Origin: WHSW01 sp963705955 | Lineage (GTDB): Bacteria; Actinomycetota; Thermoleophilia; Solirubrobacterales; 70-9 | NCBI GenBank assembly: GCA_963705955.1 | Contig: CAVPLH010000007.1 | Span: 1 to 64,000 of the forward strand | Reading direction: 5' to 3' | Length of the DNA stretch: 64,000 bases | In this document: positions 49,576-58,481 of the stretch, one piece after another | Layout of the letters: each line of letters starts with the position of its first letter | Numbering within the stretch: position 1 is the first letter of the stretch | Program-made: the position numbers and the translations under genes | Notes under the pieces: generated by a model | The model's input: only the letters and a program-made list of their open reading frames with translations | Told to the model about the DNA's origin: nothing | Database searches by the model: none

Positions 49576-51370
49576 CCCGTTCGGTCTTCGCGAGCTCGGC
49601 CTTGCGGAGCCGCAGGGTGCGCGGTGTGATCTCGACGCATTCGTCCTCGCGCAGGAACTCGAGCGCGCCCTCGAGCGAGAGCGGGCGGGGAGGGATCAGG
49701 CGGACGAGGATGTCGGCGCTGGCGGCGCGGACGTTGGTCTGGTGCTTCTGCTTCGTCGGGTTGACGTCGAGGTCGTCGGGGCGCGAGTTCTCGCCGACGA
49801 TCATCCCCTCGTAGACCTCCTCGCCCGGCCCGACGAAGAGGCTGCCGCGGTCCTGAAGCGAGTGGATCGCGAAGCTCGCGGTCTCGCCCCGTCGGTCGGA
49901 GACCAGCGCCCCGGTCGGCCGCGTGCGCAGCTCGCCCGCCCACGGCTCCCAGGCCTCGAACACGTGGTGCAGCAACCCGGTCCCCCGGGTCTCGGTCAGG
50001 AACTCGGTCCGGAAGCCGATCAGCCCGCGGGCCGGGGCGAGGTAGTCGAGCCTCACCCAGCCGGTCGAGTGGTTGATCATCTGCTCCATCCGGCCCTTTC
50101 GCAGGGCGAGCATCTGGGTGACGACGCCGACGTACTCCTCCGGGATGTCGATCGCGAGCCGCTCGACCGGCTCGCAGACCCGCCCGTCGAGCTCGCGGGT
50201 CAGCACCTGCGGCTGGCTCGCGGTCAGCTCGAAGCCCTCGCGGCGCATCAGCTCGAGCAGGACGACGAGCTGCAGCTCGCCCCGGCCGTGGACCTCCCAG
50301 GCGTCGGGACGCTCGGTGTCGCGGACCCGGATCGAGACGTTGCCGACCAGCTCCTGGTCGAGCCGGGCGCGGATCTGGCGTGCGGTCAGCCTCGTGCCGT
50401 CGCGCCCGGCGAGCGGCGAGTCGTTGATCCGGACGACGATCGAGAGCGACGGCTCGTCGACGGTGATCACGGGCAGCGGCCGCGGGTCGTCGAGGTCGGC
50501 GAGCGTCTCGCCGATCGTCACCTCGTCGAGCCCGGCGACGGCGATGATCTCGCCCGGCCCGGCCTCCGCCGCCTCGACCCGGTCGAGCGCCTCGGTCACG
50601 TAGAGGTTCGAGATCGCCGCCGGCTCGATCGAGCCGTCGGCGCGACACCAGGCGATCGGGGCGCCGGCGCGGATCGTCCCGTTGTGGACCCGACAGAGCG
50701 CGAGCCGGCCGACGTACGGCGAGGCGTCGAGGTTGGTGACGTGCGCCTGCAGCGGGGCGTCGGGGTCGTACTCGGGGGCGGGGATGTGGTCGACCATGAG
50801 CTCGAGCAGCGGTCGCAGGTCGGTGCCCTGCTCGCCCTCGACCGTCGCCGCCCATCCGGCCCTGGCGTTCGCGTAGACGATCGGGAACTCGACCTGGTCG
50901 TCGCTCGCGTCGAGGTCGAGGAAGAGCTCGTAGACCTCGTCGACGACGGCGCCGATCCGGGCGTCGGGGCGGTCGACCTTGTTGACGACCAGGATCACCG
51001 GCAGCCGTGCCTCGAGCGCCTTGCGGAGCACGAACCGGGTCTGCGGCATCGGTCCCTCGGAGGCGTCGACGAGCAACAGGATCCCGTCGACCATCGTCAG
51101 CGACCGCTCGACCTCGCCGCCGAAGTCCGCGTGGCCCGGGGTGTCGACGATGTTGAGCTTCACGCCGCCGTGGTGGACGGCGGTGTTCTTGGCGAGGATC
51201 GTGATCCCCTTCTCGCGCTCGAGGTCCATCGAGTCCATCACCCGCTCGGCGACCTCGGCTCCCTCGCGGAAGGCGCCCGACTGCCACAGCATCGCGTCGA
51301 CCAGGGTCGTCTTGCCGTGGTCGACGTGGGCGACGATCGCGATGTTGCGGAGGTCCGAGCGGAGGGCCAT
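49538..51370 (-). CDS. typA: translational GTPase TypA/BipA
   Basis: The 610-residue frame is intact. The G1 motif is IVAHVDHGKTTLVDAMLW, switch I EREKGITILAKNTAVHHG, G3 LNIVDTPGHADFGGEVERSL and G4 LVVNKVDRPDARIG. The C-terminal part has the EF-G-like domains and the BipA-type GRGELQLVVLLELMRREGFE and DYLAPARGLIGFRTEFLTET. TypA binds the 70S ribosome and supports assembly and stress growth. Start ATG 51370. Confidence 0.96.
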   Translation of the reverse strand: MALRSDLRNIAIVAHVDHGKTTLVDAMLWQSGAFREGAEVAERVMDSMDLEREKGITILAKNTAVHHGGVKLNIVDTPGHADFGGEVERSLTMVDGILLLVDASEGPMPQTRFVLRKALEARLPVILVVNKVDRPDARIGAVVDEVYELFLDLDASDDQVEFPIVYANARAGWAATVEGEQGTDLRPLLELMVDHIPAPEYDPDAPLQAHVTNLDASPYVGRLALCRVHNGTIRAGAPIAWCRADGSIEPAAISNLYVTEALDRVEAAEAGPGEIIAVAGLDEVTIGETLADLDDPRPLPVITVDEPSLSIVVRINDSPLAGRDGTRLTARQIRARLDQELVGNVSIRVRDTERPDAWEVHGRGELQLVVLLELMRREGFELTASQPQVLTRELDGRVCEPVERLAIDIPEEYVGVVTQMLALRKGRMEQMINHSTGWVRLDYLAPARGLIGFRTEFLTETRGTGLLHHVFEAWEPWAGELRTRPTGALVSDRRGETASFAIHSLQDRGSLFVGPGEEVYEGMIVGENSRPDDLDVNPTKQKHQTNVRAASADILVRLIPPRPLSLEGALEFLREDECVEITPRTLRLRKAELAKTERVRASRRRRAEAQ

Positions 51371-51420
51371 CGGAGCGGGTGAGTGTGGCAGGGCGCGGCC
51401 CGGGCGCCCGCCGGCCGGCG

Positions 51421-51789
51421 CTAGTTGCTCACGTGGCGGCTCTCGAGGATGAACGTGTCGGTGGCGAGCTCGCGCTTCGCGTCGTGCTTGGGGACGAACC
51501 CGAGAACGCGGCGGCGGGTGGCCTTCGTGACCGCCGCGATCGCCTCGCGGTCATAGTCGCGGGACTCGGGTGAGCGGGGCGTCTCGCCGTCGGCGTCCGC
51601 GTCGGTTTCCCTGGCGGCCCCCTCCATCACGCACTTGATGACGTCGCCGTTGATCTCGGTGTTGATCGTCGTCGGGCGCGAGCCGGCGTGGCGCTGCCAG
51701 ACCGCTCCCAGCGACCGGCCGATCTCGTCACAGACCTCCGGCGCGCGCCGCTTCGATGTGGTGGGCGTGCTGGCCTCCGGGTCGCTCAT
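51421..51789 (-). CDS. DUF2294-family protein
   Basis: The ATG at 51789 opens a Ser/Thr-rich start, then CDEIGRSLGAVWQRHAGSRP and TTINTEINGDVIKCVMEGAA, ending RRVLGFVPKHDAKRELATDT. 122 residues, pattern of DUF2294. It precedes typA on the same strand. Confidence 0.7.
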   Translation of the reverse strand: MSDPEASTPTTSKRRAPEVCDEIGRSLGAVWQRHAGSRPTTINTEINGDVIKCVMEGAARETDADADGETPRSPESRDYDREAIAAVTKATRRRVLGFVPKHDAKRELATDTFILESRHVSN

Positions 51790-51947
51790 CGCAACCCCTT
51801 TCCCTCTCCTCGCTTCGTAACCGGGGCTTCAAGAGGGCGGAGGAGGAGGTGAAGTGCCCAACCGGCGGTGAGCCGAGTCTACCGCCCGTGGCCTGAGACA
51901 TCGCACCCGGATGCGCCGTGATTGCGGGCATTTCGAGGGCCACCTGC

Positions 51948-52062
51948 TACCGTCGTCTGCGTCGGTCGCCAGTTCGGCGTCCGAGGAGTTCCGTTTCTTC
52001 CGTGCACTCGTGAGTGCGTCCGGGTCACAGGATTCCCACCACTCACAAGGAGTTGCACCACA
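51948..52062 (+). promoter_or_regulatory. structured 5' leader of the DEAD-box helicase
   Basis: TACCGT at 51948-51953 is a likely -10 box. About 85 bases into the transcript GTGAGTG (52010-52016) pairs with CACTCAC (52040-52046); AAGGAG follows at once at 52047-52052, eleven bases before the ATG. The same arrangement occurs at 56829-56939, with matching words between (GGGTC, GGAT, CACC). The hairpin adjoins the ribosome site, so it may control translation, perhaps in the cold. Related to no known riboswitch that I recognise. Confidence 0.6.
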
Positions 52063-53307
52063 ATGTCTTTCGCCGATCTCGGCGTATCGCGCCCTGTCGC
52101 GGGCGCACTCGCAAAGCGCGGAATCACCGCGCCGTTCGCGGTCCAGAAGCTCGTCATCGAGGACGTGCTCGACGGCCACGACGTACTCGTGCAGTCGCCG
52201 ACCGGGTCGGGCAAGACGCTCGCCTTCGGCGCCCCGCTCGTCGACCTGATCGAGGCCGACGACCGCCGCCCGGCGGCGCTCGTCCTCGCCCCGACCCGCG
52301 AGCTCGCGGTTCAGATCGTCGACGAGCTGCGCGACATCGCCACCTCTCGCGCCCTCTCGATCGCCCCGGTCTACGGCGGCGTCGGGCTCGAGAAGCAGGC
52401 AAGACGCGCCGCGCGCGCCCACATCGTCGTCGCCACCCCCGGGCGGCTCGAGGACCTGCTGGGCCGCCGAGCCTTCAGCCTCGACCACGTGCGCGTGCTG
52501 ATCATCGACGAGGCCGACCGGATGCTCGACATGGGCTTCAAGCCGGCCGTCGACCGGATCGTCGCCCAGACACCGCGCGACCGCCAGACCCTGTTCTTCT
52601 CGGCGACGCTCGAGGCCGCCCCGGGCAAGGTCGCCCGCGCCTACACCCGCGATGCCCGCCGCCACGTCCACGAGCCGGTCGCCGAGGACCGCAGCGAGGT
52701 CACGCACCGTTTCGTCCACCTCGAGCACACCGACAAGCTCGGCGCCCTGGTCGATGAGCTGCGCGGCGACCGCGGCCGGACGCTCGTCTTCGTGCGCACC
52801 AAGCGCGGCGCCGACCGGCTCGTCAAGCGGCTCGACAAGCGCGGCGTCGAGGCGGTCGCGATGCACGGCGACAAATCACAGGGCCAGCGCGAGCGCGCCC
52901 TGAAGAGCTTTGCCGCGGGGAAGATCGACACTCTGGTCGCTACAGATGTCGCCGCCCGCGGCATCGACGTCGAGGAGATCACGCACGTGATCAACTTCGA
53001 CGCACCCGGCGACCGCGACGCCTACGTGCACCGGGTCGGACGATCCGGGCGCGCCGGGCGCGACGGTGCCGGGATCAGCTTCGTGCTCCCCGACCAGGGC
53101 GACGAGATGCGCCAGATCGCCCACAGCCTCGGTCTGGCGAGCGAGTTCGACCGCGAGCGCCCCCGTCACGGTGGCGCGCACCGAAACGGCGGGGCGCACC
53201 AAAATGGCGGGGCGCACCAAAACGGCGGGGCGCCCCGCCACGCCGCTGCCGCGCCGCGGGGCAACGGTCGCCACGGCCGCAGCCGGCGTCGCAACCGCCG
53301 CCGCTAG
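52063..53307 (+). CDS. DEAD-box RNA helicase (RhlE-like)
   Basis: The ATG 52063 opens SFADLGVSRPVAGALAKRGI. Motifs are QSPTGSGKTLAFG (I), APTRELAVQIV (Ia), ATPGRLEDLL (Ib), LIIDEADRMLDMGF (II, DEAD), FFSATLEAAPG (III), LVFVRTKRGADRLVKRL (IV), TLVATDVAARGIDVEEITHV (V) and YVHRVGRSGRAGR (VI). The C-terminus carries Gly/His/Asn-rich repeats and an Arg-rich tail, which may bind RNA. 414 residues. The leader upstream suggests post-transcriptional control. Confidence 0.95.
   Translation: MSFADLGVSRPVAGALAKRGITAPFAVQKLVIEDVLDGHDVLVQSPTGSGKTLAFGAPLVDLIEADDRRPAALVLAPTRELAVQIVDELRDIATSRALSIAPVYGGVGLEKQARRAARAHIVVATPGRLEDLLGRRAFSLDHVRVLIIDEADRMLDMGFKPAVDRIVAQTPRDRQTLFFSATLEAAPGKVARAYTRDARRHVHEPVAEDRSEVTHRFVHLEHTDKLGALVDELRGDRGRTLVFVRTKRGADRLVKRLDKRGVEAVAMHGDKSQGQRERALKSFAAGKIDTLVATDVAARGIDVEEITHVINFDAPGDRDAYVHRVGRSGRAGRDGAGISFVLPDQGDEMRQIAHSLGLASEFDRERPRHGGAHRNGGAHQNGGAHQNGGAPRHAAAAPRGNGRHGRSRRRNRRR
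53173..53226 (+). repeat. three 18-base tandem repeats in the helicase tail
   Basis: Units at 53173-53190, 53191-53208 and 53209-53226 share the core GCGCACCRAAAYGGC and encode GAHRNG/GAHQNG, giving a low-complexity Gly-His-Asn tail. In-frame length variation between strains is likely. Confidence 0.85.
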
Positions 53308-53378
53308 GGCGGCGGCGGGGCGGTCGGTGCCGCTGGGGCGGGAGCGAGTCGCGATGCGGGGTGCCTATCGTGTTGGCC

Positions 53379-55190
53379 ATGACTGACACCGCGACCGCAC
53401 CGCAGACCGACGAGAGCCTCGACGCCGCGCGCTGGGACCTGGAGCCGCTGGTCGGCGCCGAGGGGCCCGACGGGGCGCGCGCCCGCCTCGACGAGGCGAG
53501 CTCGCGCGCCGACGCGTTCGCCGAGCGCTACCGAGGGGCGCTGGGCGAGCTCGACGCGGCGTCGGTGGCCGCCGCGATGCGCGAGCTCGGCGAGATCTAC
53601 GAGCTGGTCGGCCGCGCCGGCACATACGCCTCGCTGGCGTTCTCCGTCGACACGCTGACCCCCGAGGTCGGGGCGCTGATGCAGGAGGTCAACGAGCGCT
53701 CGGCGGCGATCGAGACGTCGCTGTTGTTCTTCGACCTCGAGTGGAACCAGCTGCCCGACGAGCGCGCCGAGGAGCTGCTCGGCTCGGGCGAGCTCGAGTT
53801 CTGCCGCCACCACCTGAAGACCCTGCGCCGCTACCTGCCGCACCAGCTGACCGAGCCCGAGGAGCGGATCCTGACCGAGACGGCGGTCACCGGCTCGTCG
53901 GCGTTCGCGCGGCTGTTCACCGAGCAGGTCTCCGCGGTCACGGTCGAGCTCGCCGACTCCGAGCAGCCGGTGCAGCTCGAGGAGGCGCTGAGCCGCCTCC
54001 AGGACCCCGATCGCGAGCGCCGCGCCGATGCGGCGAGCGCCGTCACCGCCGCGCTCGAGCCCGGGCTGCGGACCCGGGCCTACGTCTTCAACACGCTGCT
54101 CGCCGACAAGGCGACCAAGGACCGGCTGCGTTCGTATGAGAGCTGGATCGCCTCCCGCAACCTCGCCAACGAGGCTTCCGACGAGTCCGTGGCGGCGCTG
54201 ATCGAGGCGGTCACGTCGCGATACGAGCTGGCGCGGCGCTGGTACCGGCTCAAGGCGCGGCTGCTCGGCCTCGACCGGATCGCCGACTACGACCGGATGG
54301 CGCCGGTCGCCGAGACCGAGCGCCGGATCCCCTACGACGAGGCACGCGAGCTGGTGCTCGACTGCTACCGCGGCTTCTCGCCCGAGCTCGGCGACGTCGT
54401 CGAGGAGTTCTTCACCGGCGCCTACATCGACGCCCCCGCGGTGCCCGGCAAGCGCGGCGGCGCCTTCTGCTCCTACGCGGTGCCCACCGCTCACCCGTAC
54501 GTGCTGCTCAACTACACGTCGCGCCCCGGCGACGTGCTGACGATGGCGCACGAGCTCGGTCACGGCGTCCACGCCGCGCTCGCGCGCCCGCAGGGGATCT
54601 TCGAGTTCGCGACCCCGTTGACGGTCGCCGAGACCGCCTCGATCTTCGGCGAGGCGATCGTCTTCGGGCGGCTGCTCGAGCGCGCGCCCGACCGCGCCGA
54701 GCGCCTCTCGCTGCTCGCCGAGTCGCTCGACGGCGCCGTCGGAGCGGTCTTCCGCCAGGTGGCGATGAACCGCTTCGAGGAGCGCGTGCACGGCGAGCGC
54801 CGCGGCTCCGGCGAGCTCTCGGTCGACGCCTTCGCGTCGGCCTGGGTCGACACCCAGGCCGACCTGCTCGGCGACTCGGTCGAGCTCACCGACGGCTACT
54901 CGTCCTGGTGGTCCTACGTGCCGCACTTCATCGGCACGCCGGGCTACGTCTACGCCTACGCCTACGGGCACCTGCTGGCGCTCTCGGTCTACGGTCGCTA
55001 CGAGCAGCAGGGCGCCGGCTTCGTCGACTCCTACCTCGAGCTGCTCCGCGCCGGCGGCTCGATGCCGCCCGAGGAGCTCGGGCAGATCGTCGGCGTCGAC
55101 CTCACCGACCCGGGGTTCTGGGGCTCGGGGCTCGATCTGATCGAGCGCCGGCTCGAGGAGGCCGAGCGGGTCGCCGCCGAGAGCGGCTAG
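53379..55190 (+). CDS. pepF: M3-family oligoendopeptidase (PepF)
   Basis: The ATG at 53379 begins MTDTATAPQTDESLDAARWD. The 603-residue product has the M3 fold, with TMAHELGHGVHAALARPQGI (HExxH) and ETASIFGEAIVFGRLL (the third-ligand helix, usually ExxSxxxE). It ends with GYVYAYAYGHLLALSVYGRY. Cytosolic zinc oligopeptidase. Its end overlaps the convergent nitroreductase-like gene by four bases. Confidence 0.93.
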   Translation: MTDTATAPQTDESLDAARWDLEPLVGAEGPDGARARLDEASSRADAFAERYRGALGELDAASVAAAMRELGEIYELVGRAGTYASLAFSVDTLTPEVGALMQEVNERSAAIETSLLFFDLEWNQLPDERAEELLGSGELEFCRHHLKTLRRYLPHQLTEPEERILTETAVTGSSAFARLFTEQVSAVTVELADSEQPVQLEEALSRLQDPDRERRADAASAVTAALEPGLRTRAYVFNTLLADKATKDRLRSYESWIASRNLANEASDESVAALIEAVTSRYELARRWYRLKARLLGLDRIADYDRMAPVAETERRIPYDEARELVLDCYRGFSPELGDVVEEFFTGAYIDAPAVPGKRGGAFCSYAVPTAHPYVLLNYTSRPGDVLTMAHELGHGVHAALARPQGIFEFATPLTVAETASIFGEAIVFGRLLERAPDRAERLSLLAESLDGAVGAVFRQVAMNRFEERVHGERRGSGELSVDAFASAWVDTQADLLGDSVELTDGYSSWWSYVPHFIGTPGYVYAYAYGHLLALSVYGRYEQQGAGFVDSYLELLRAGGSMPPEELGQIVGVDLTDPGFWGSGLDLIERRLEEAERVAAESG

Positions 55191-55660
55191 GCCGGATCCG
55201 CTGCGCCCGGTCGCCGCGGCTCGAGGATGACGAGCGGGATCTCGCGCCCGGTCCGGCGCTGGTAGTCGGCGTAGCCCGAGTAGGTCGCGACGGCGCGCGG
55301 CCAGAGGCGCTCGCGCTCGGCCTGGTCGGCGACCCGCGCCCGCACGGCGAGGCGCCTGCGGCCGACCTGGATCGTCGTCTCGGGGTTCGCGACGAGGTTG
55401 TGAAACCAGGCCGGGTGCTTCGGATAGCCGCCCTTGGAGGCGACGATCACGTAGTCGTCGCCGTCGCTGATGTAGATCAGCGGCGAGGTGCGCACGGCGC
55501 CGCTCTTCGCGCCGACGTGGTCGAGCAGCAGCATCCGGCCGCCGACGCCGGGGATCCGCTCGCCGACGAGGCCGCCGCTGGCGCGGTAGACGAACGTGTG
55601 GCCCTCCATCGCCCGGCGCAGCAGCGGCCAGGAACGATCGGCGAGGTCGAGGTAATCCAC
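55187..55660 (-). CDS. deazaflavin (F420)-dependent nitroreductase-family protein
   Basis: The 157-residue product shows GGLVGERIPGVGGRMLLLDH, VGAKSGAVRTSPLIYISDGD and DYVIVASKGGYPKHPAWFHN, then LVANPETTIQVG, the Ddn-like split-barrel pattern. Ddn enzymes use F420H2. The likely start is ATG 55660. Confidence 0.88.
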   Translation of the reverse strand: MDYLDLADRSWPLLRRAMEGHTFVYRASGGLVGERIPGVGGRMLLLDHVGAKSGAVRTSPLIYISDGDDYVIVASKGGYPKHPAWFHNLVANPETTIQVGRRRLAVRARVADQAERERLWPRAVATYSGYADYQRRTGREIPLVILEPRRPGAADPA

Positions 55661-55693
55661 CGCGCGAGCCTTGCAGATCGTGGCGGCGGGGCG

Positions 55694-56733
55694 CTAGACG
55701 GCCCGGTCGGCGACCGGCTCGCGCGCCGGAGGCTCGAGCTCGAAGGCGCCGGCGACGAGCTCGTAGGAGCGGACCCGGTCGGCGTGGTCGTGGACCATCG
55801 TCGTGATCATCAGCTCGTCGGCCTCGGTGTCGGCGATCAGCCGGTCGAGCTTCGCCCGCACGGTCTGCGGTCCGCCGATCGCCGCCGAGCCGGTGAGCGG
55901 GCTGACGCTCGCCTCCTCCGCGGCGCTGAACTCGTGCGCCGCGGCCTCCTCGGGGCTCGGAAGGCGGGTCGGCCTGCCCGCGCGCAGCCGGGCCATCGAG
56001 AGCCGCGCCGGGCCGGCGAGCCAGCGGGCGCGCTCGTCGTCGGCGGCGCAGACGACGGCGACGGCGACCATCGCGTGCGGCTCGGAGAGGACGTCGGAGG
56101 GCGAAACGCCTCGCGGTAGAGCGCCAGCGCCGGGATCGTGTTGCGGGGGCTGAAGTGGTGGGCGAACGAGAACGGCAGCCCGAGCATGCCGGCGAGCTGG
56201 GCGCTGTAGCCGCTCGAGCCGAGCAGCCAGATCGCGGGCATGTCGCCGAGCCCCGGCACGGCCGTGATCCGGCGGTAGGGGCTGGACTCGGAGAAGCTGC
56301 CGTTGAAGAACCCGATCAGCTCGCCGAGCTGGCGCGGGAAGTCCTCGTCGGAGAGCGGGTCGGCGGACCGCCGCAGCGCCGCGGCTGTGATCTGGTCGGT
56401 GCCGGGAGCGCGGCCGATCCCGAGATCGATCCTTCCCGGGTGAAGCGCCTCGAGCATCCCGAACTGCTCGGCGACGACGAGCGGCGCATGGTTCGGCAGC
56501 ATCACGCCTCCGGAGCCGATCCTGATCGTCTCGGTCTCGGCGGCCAGCGTCGCCGCGAGCACCGCCGGGGCCGAGCTCGCGATCCCGGGCAGGTTGTGGT
56601 GCTCGGCGACCCAGTGGCGCCGGTAGCCGAGCCGCTCGACCCGGCGCGCGAGGTCGACCGAGTTGCGAAGCGCGTCGGCGGGCGAGGAGTCGTCGGCGAC
56701 CGTCGCGAGGTCGAGGACCGAGAGCTCGATCAT
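55694..56733 (-). CDS. LLM-class flavin-dependent oxidoreductase, one frameshift
   Basis: The ATG at 56733 starts MIELSVLDLATVADDSSPAD. Conserved parts are HWVAEHHNLPGIASSAPAVL, IRIGSGGVMLPNHAPLVVAE, GMLEALHPGRIDLGIGRAPG, WLLGSSGYSAQLAGMLGLPF and FAHHFSPRNTIPALALYREA, all typical of the MsnO8-like subgroup. A frame change near 56105 joins SEPHAMVAVAVVCAADDERA. About 346 residues. Confidence 0.87.
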
Positions 56734-56828
56734 CGGACCAGTTTGCCAGAGGGCCCGCGCGACGCCGCGACCCGGCGCCGGAGAACCGCTTGAACAAGCG
56801 GTATTGGCGCGGGTGCGAGGGCGTTTGG

Positions 56829-56939
56829 TACCTTAAGTGACCCGGGTCGCGGAACCTTGCGGCCCCCGAGTTCGGTCCGTCGTGCGCCTGTGAGTGCTGT
56901 CGGGGTCCTCGGATCTTCACCGCTCACAAGGAGTCGCAG
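56829..56939 (+). promoter_or_regulatory. structured 5' leader of the zinc-ribbon/HTH gene
   Basis: TACCTT at 56829-56834 is a likely -10. GTGAGTG (56890-56896) pairs with CGCTCAC (56921-56927, one G-U pair); AAGGAG at 56928-56933 follows directly. The block GAGTTC to AAGGAGTCGCA aligns with the helicase leader at 52 kb almost base for base in its key words. A palindrome CCGCTTGAACAAGCGG lies at 56787-56802, upstream of it. Confidence 0.6.
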
Positions 56940-57329
56940 ATGACATCGATCGCCGATACCGGCACTCATCGCCCAGTCAACAAGCCCTCACGCAGGCGTG
57001 GTTCCACGTCTGAGTCGCGCTGCGCGCGCTGCGGCGTCGTCAGCCGCTGGATGCCGGGCCACGAGCGCCGCGGCCCGCCCGCCGGCTGGGTGAGGTCGGG
57101 CGACGTCGCCCACTGCCTCTCCTGCCGGCGAGCCCTCGCGACCGAGGAGGCGGATGCGAACTCGCCCGAGGGCTCGACGCTCGAGGAGCGGGCCAAGATC
57201 CGCACCCAGGCGCTGATCGAGTTCGAGATCGACCGCGATCCCGACCGCCCGAACGGCGAGATCGCCAAGGTCGTGCGCTGCTCGGTCCCCGCGGTGCTGA
57301 AGGCGCGCCGGCGCCTCGAAGCCGCCTGA
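56940..57329 (+). CDS. zinc-ribbon/HTH hypothetical protein
   Basis: The ATG at 56940 opens MTSIADTGTHRPVNKPSRRR. Two CxxC pairs (SRCARCGVVSRW and AHCLSCRRAL) suggest one zinc. The C-terminal part IRTQALIEFEIDRDPDRPNG and EIAKVVRCSVPAVLKARRRL reads like a helix-turn-helix. 129 residues. A leader shared with the DEAD-box helicase suggests joint regulation. Confidence 0.6.
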   Translation: MTSIADTGTHRPVNKPSRRRGSTSESRCARCGVVSRWMPGHERRGPPAGWVRSGDVAHCLSCRRALATEEADANSPEGSTLEERAKIRTQALIEFEIDRDPDRPNGEIAKVVRCSVPAVLKARRRLEAA

Positions 57330-57402
57330 GCACCGCCGTCTCGGCAAGCTGACGCCTCGGGGCCGCGAATCGCTCCGGGCCGGGGCGTAGATTCGGGCCC
57401 GG

Positions 57403-58374
57403 TTGGCCCGCGCTTCGACGACCCCGATCCTGCACCGCTGCGACCCGGATGAGATCCGCTCGCTGCGGGCGCAGTCGCGCTTCTTCTGGGCCGATCTGCG
57501 CCTCGCCAAGGAGCTCACGGCGGAGCGGGTTGCCGACGCGTTCGGCCTCTCGCCGGGCGCCCTGGCGACGCTCGGGCATTTCGGCTCGGCGCAGCCACCG
57601 CGGGTGACGCGCCGCTACCACGTCGACGACGAGTGCGTGGTCTTCCCGTTCTGGTGCGCGCTCGAGCCCGGCCCCGGACCGCTCGTGGTCTTCCAGGTCA
57701 ACGTCGTCCTGCACGGCGACTACCTGCTCACCGTCCACACGCGCGAGTACGACCTCCCGCAACGGCTCGTCGGCGGCGAGCTCCCGAAGGGGCGGACGGA
57801 GCGCTACGCCGTCTACGCGGCGCTCGACGGGATGATCGACACGACGGTCGACGCGCTCGCCGACATCGCCGAGCGGATGGCGCAGCTTCAGGACCTGATG
57901 TTCAGCTCCGAGCCCCGCCCCCGGCGGGACGAGGGCACCGTCCGCGACCTGCGCACGAAGCTGACCCACCTGCGGATCCGCGTCGGTCCGGAGCGGTCGC
58001 TGTTCGAGCGGATCGGGGAGGAGATCGAGCACATCCCCGGCCTCGAGGCCGATCGCGAGAAGTACTTCGACCGGATCCAGAGGCAGCTGGACCACACCGT
58101 GGAGGGGATCGACGCCGCGGGCGACTCGCTCTCGCACGCGCTCGAGATCCAGACCAACGAGGTGATGGCGCGGCTGACGATCGTCGCGACGATCTTCCTC
58201 CCGCTGACGCTGCTCACCGGCTTCTTCGGGATGAACTTCGAATGGATGGTGAGCCAGATCGATTCCGGCCTCGCGTTCTGGCTGCTCGGCGTCGGCAGCC
58301 TCGTCCTCGTCACGGTCGTGATCACCGTGAGGCTGCTCGGCCGCCCCGAACGGCCGGGTCACCGCGCCCGCTGA
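57403..58374 (+). CDS. CorA-type magnesium/metal transporter
   Basis: The TTG at 57403 is the likely start. Cytoplasmic part: VVFPFWCALEPGPGPLVVFQ, LTVHTREYDLPQRLVGGELP. Long helix: IQRQLDHTVEGIDAAGDSLS. The end has two membrane helices with the GMN motif, LTLLTGFFGMNFEWMVSQID and FWLLGVGSLVLVTVVITVRL. 323 residues. Confidence 0.9.
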   Translation: MARASTTPILHRCDPDEIRSLRAQSRFFWADLRLAKELTAERVADAFGLSPGALATLGHFGSAQPPRVTRRYHVDDECVVFPFWCALEPGPGPLVVFQVNVVLHGDYLLTVHTREYDLPQRLVGGELPKGRTERYAVYAALDGMIDTTVDALADIAERMAQLQDLMFSSEPRPRRDEGTVRDLRTKLTHLRIRVGPERSLFERIGEEIEHIPGLEADREKYFDRIQRQLDHTVEGIDAAGDSLSHALEIQTNEVMARLTIVATIFLPLTLLTGFFGMNFEWMVSQIDSGLAFWLLGVGSLVLVTVVITVRLLGRPERPGHRAR

Positions 58375-58481
58375 GCGGCGACCGCGGCATACACTCGCCG
58401 ACCATGGCGTGGGCCCCCGAGACGCCGGGTATGTGATCGGAGTGTCCGCGACGCCTGCCCCACCGTCTGCCCGACAGCGAG

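Noticed and set aside
46026..49814. 1262-codon plus-strand frame
   Set aside because: It fuses the MFS and deacetylase frames through non-coding and antisense sequence; conserved motifs define the separate genes.
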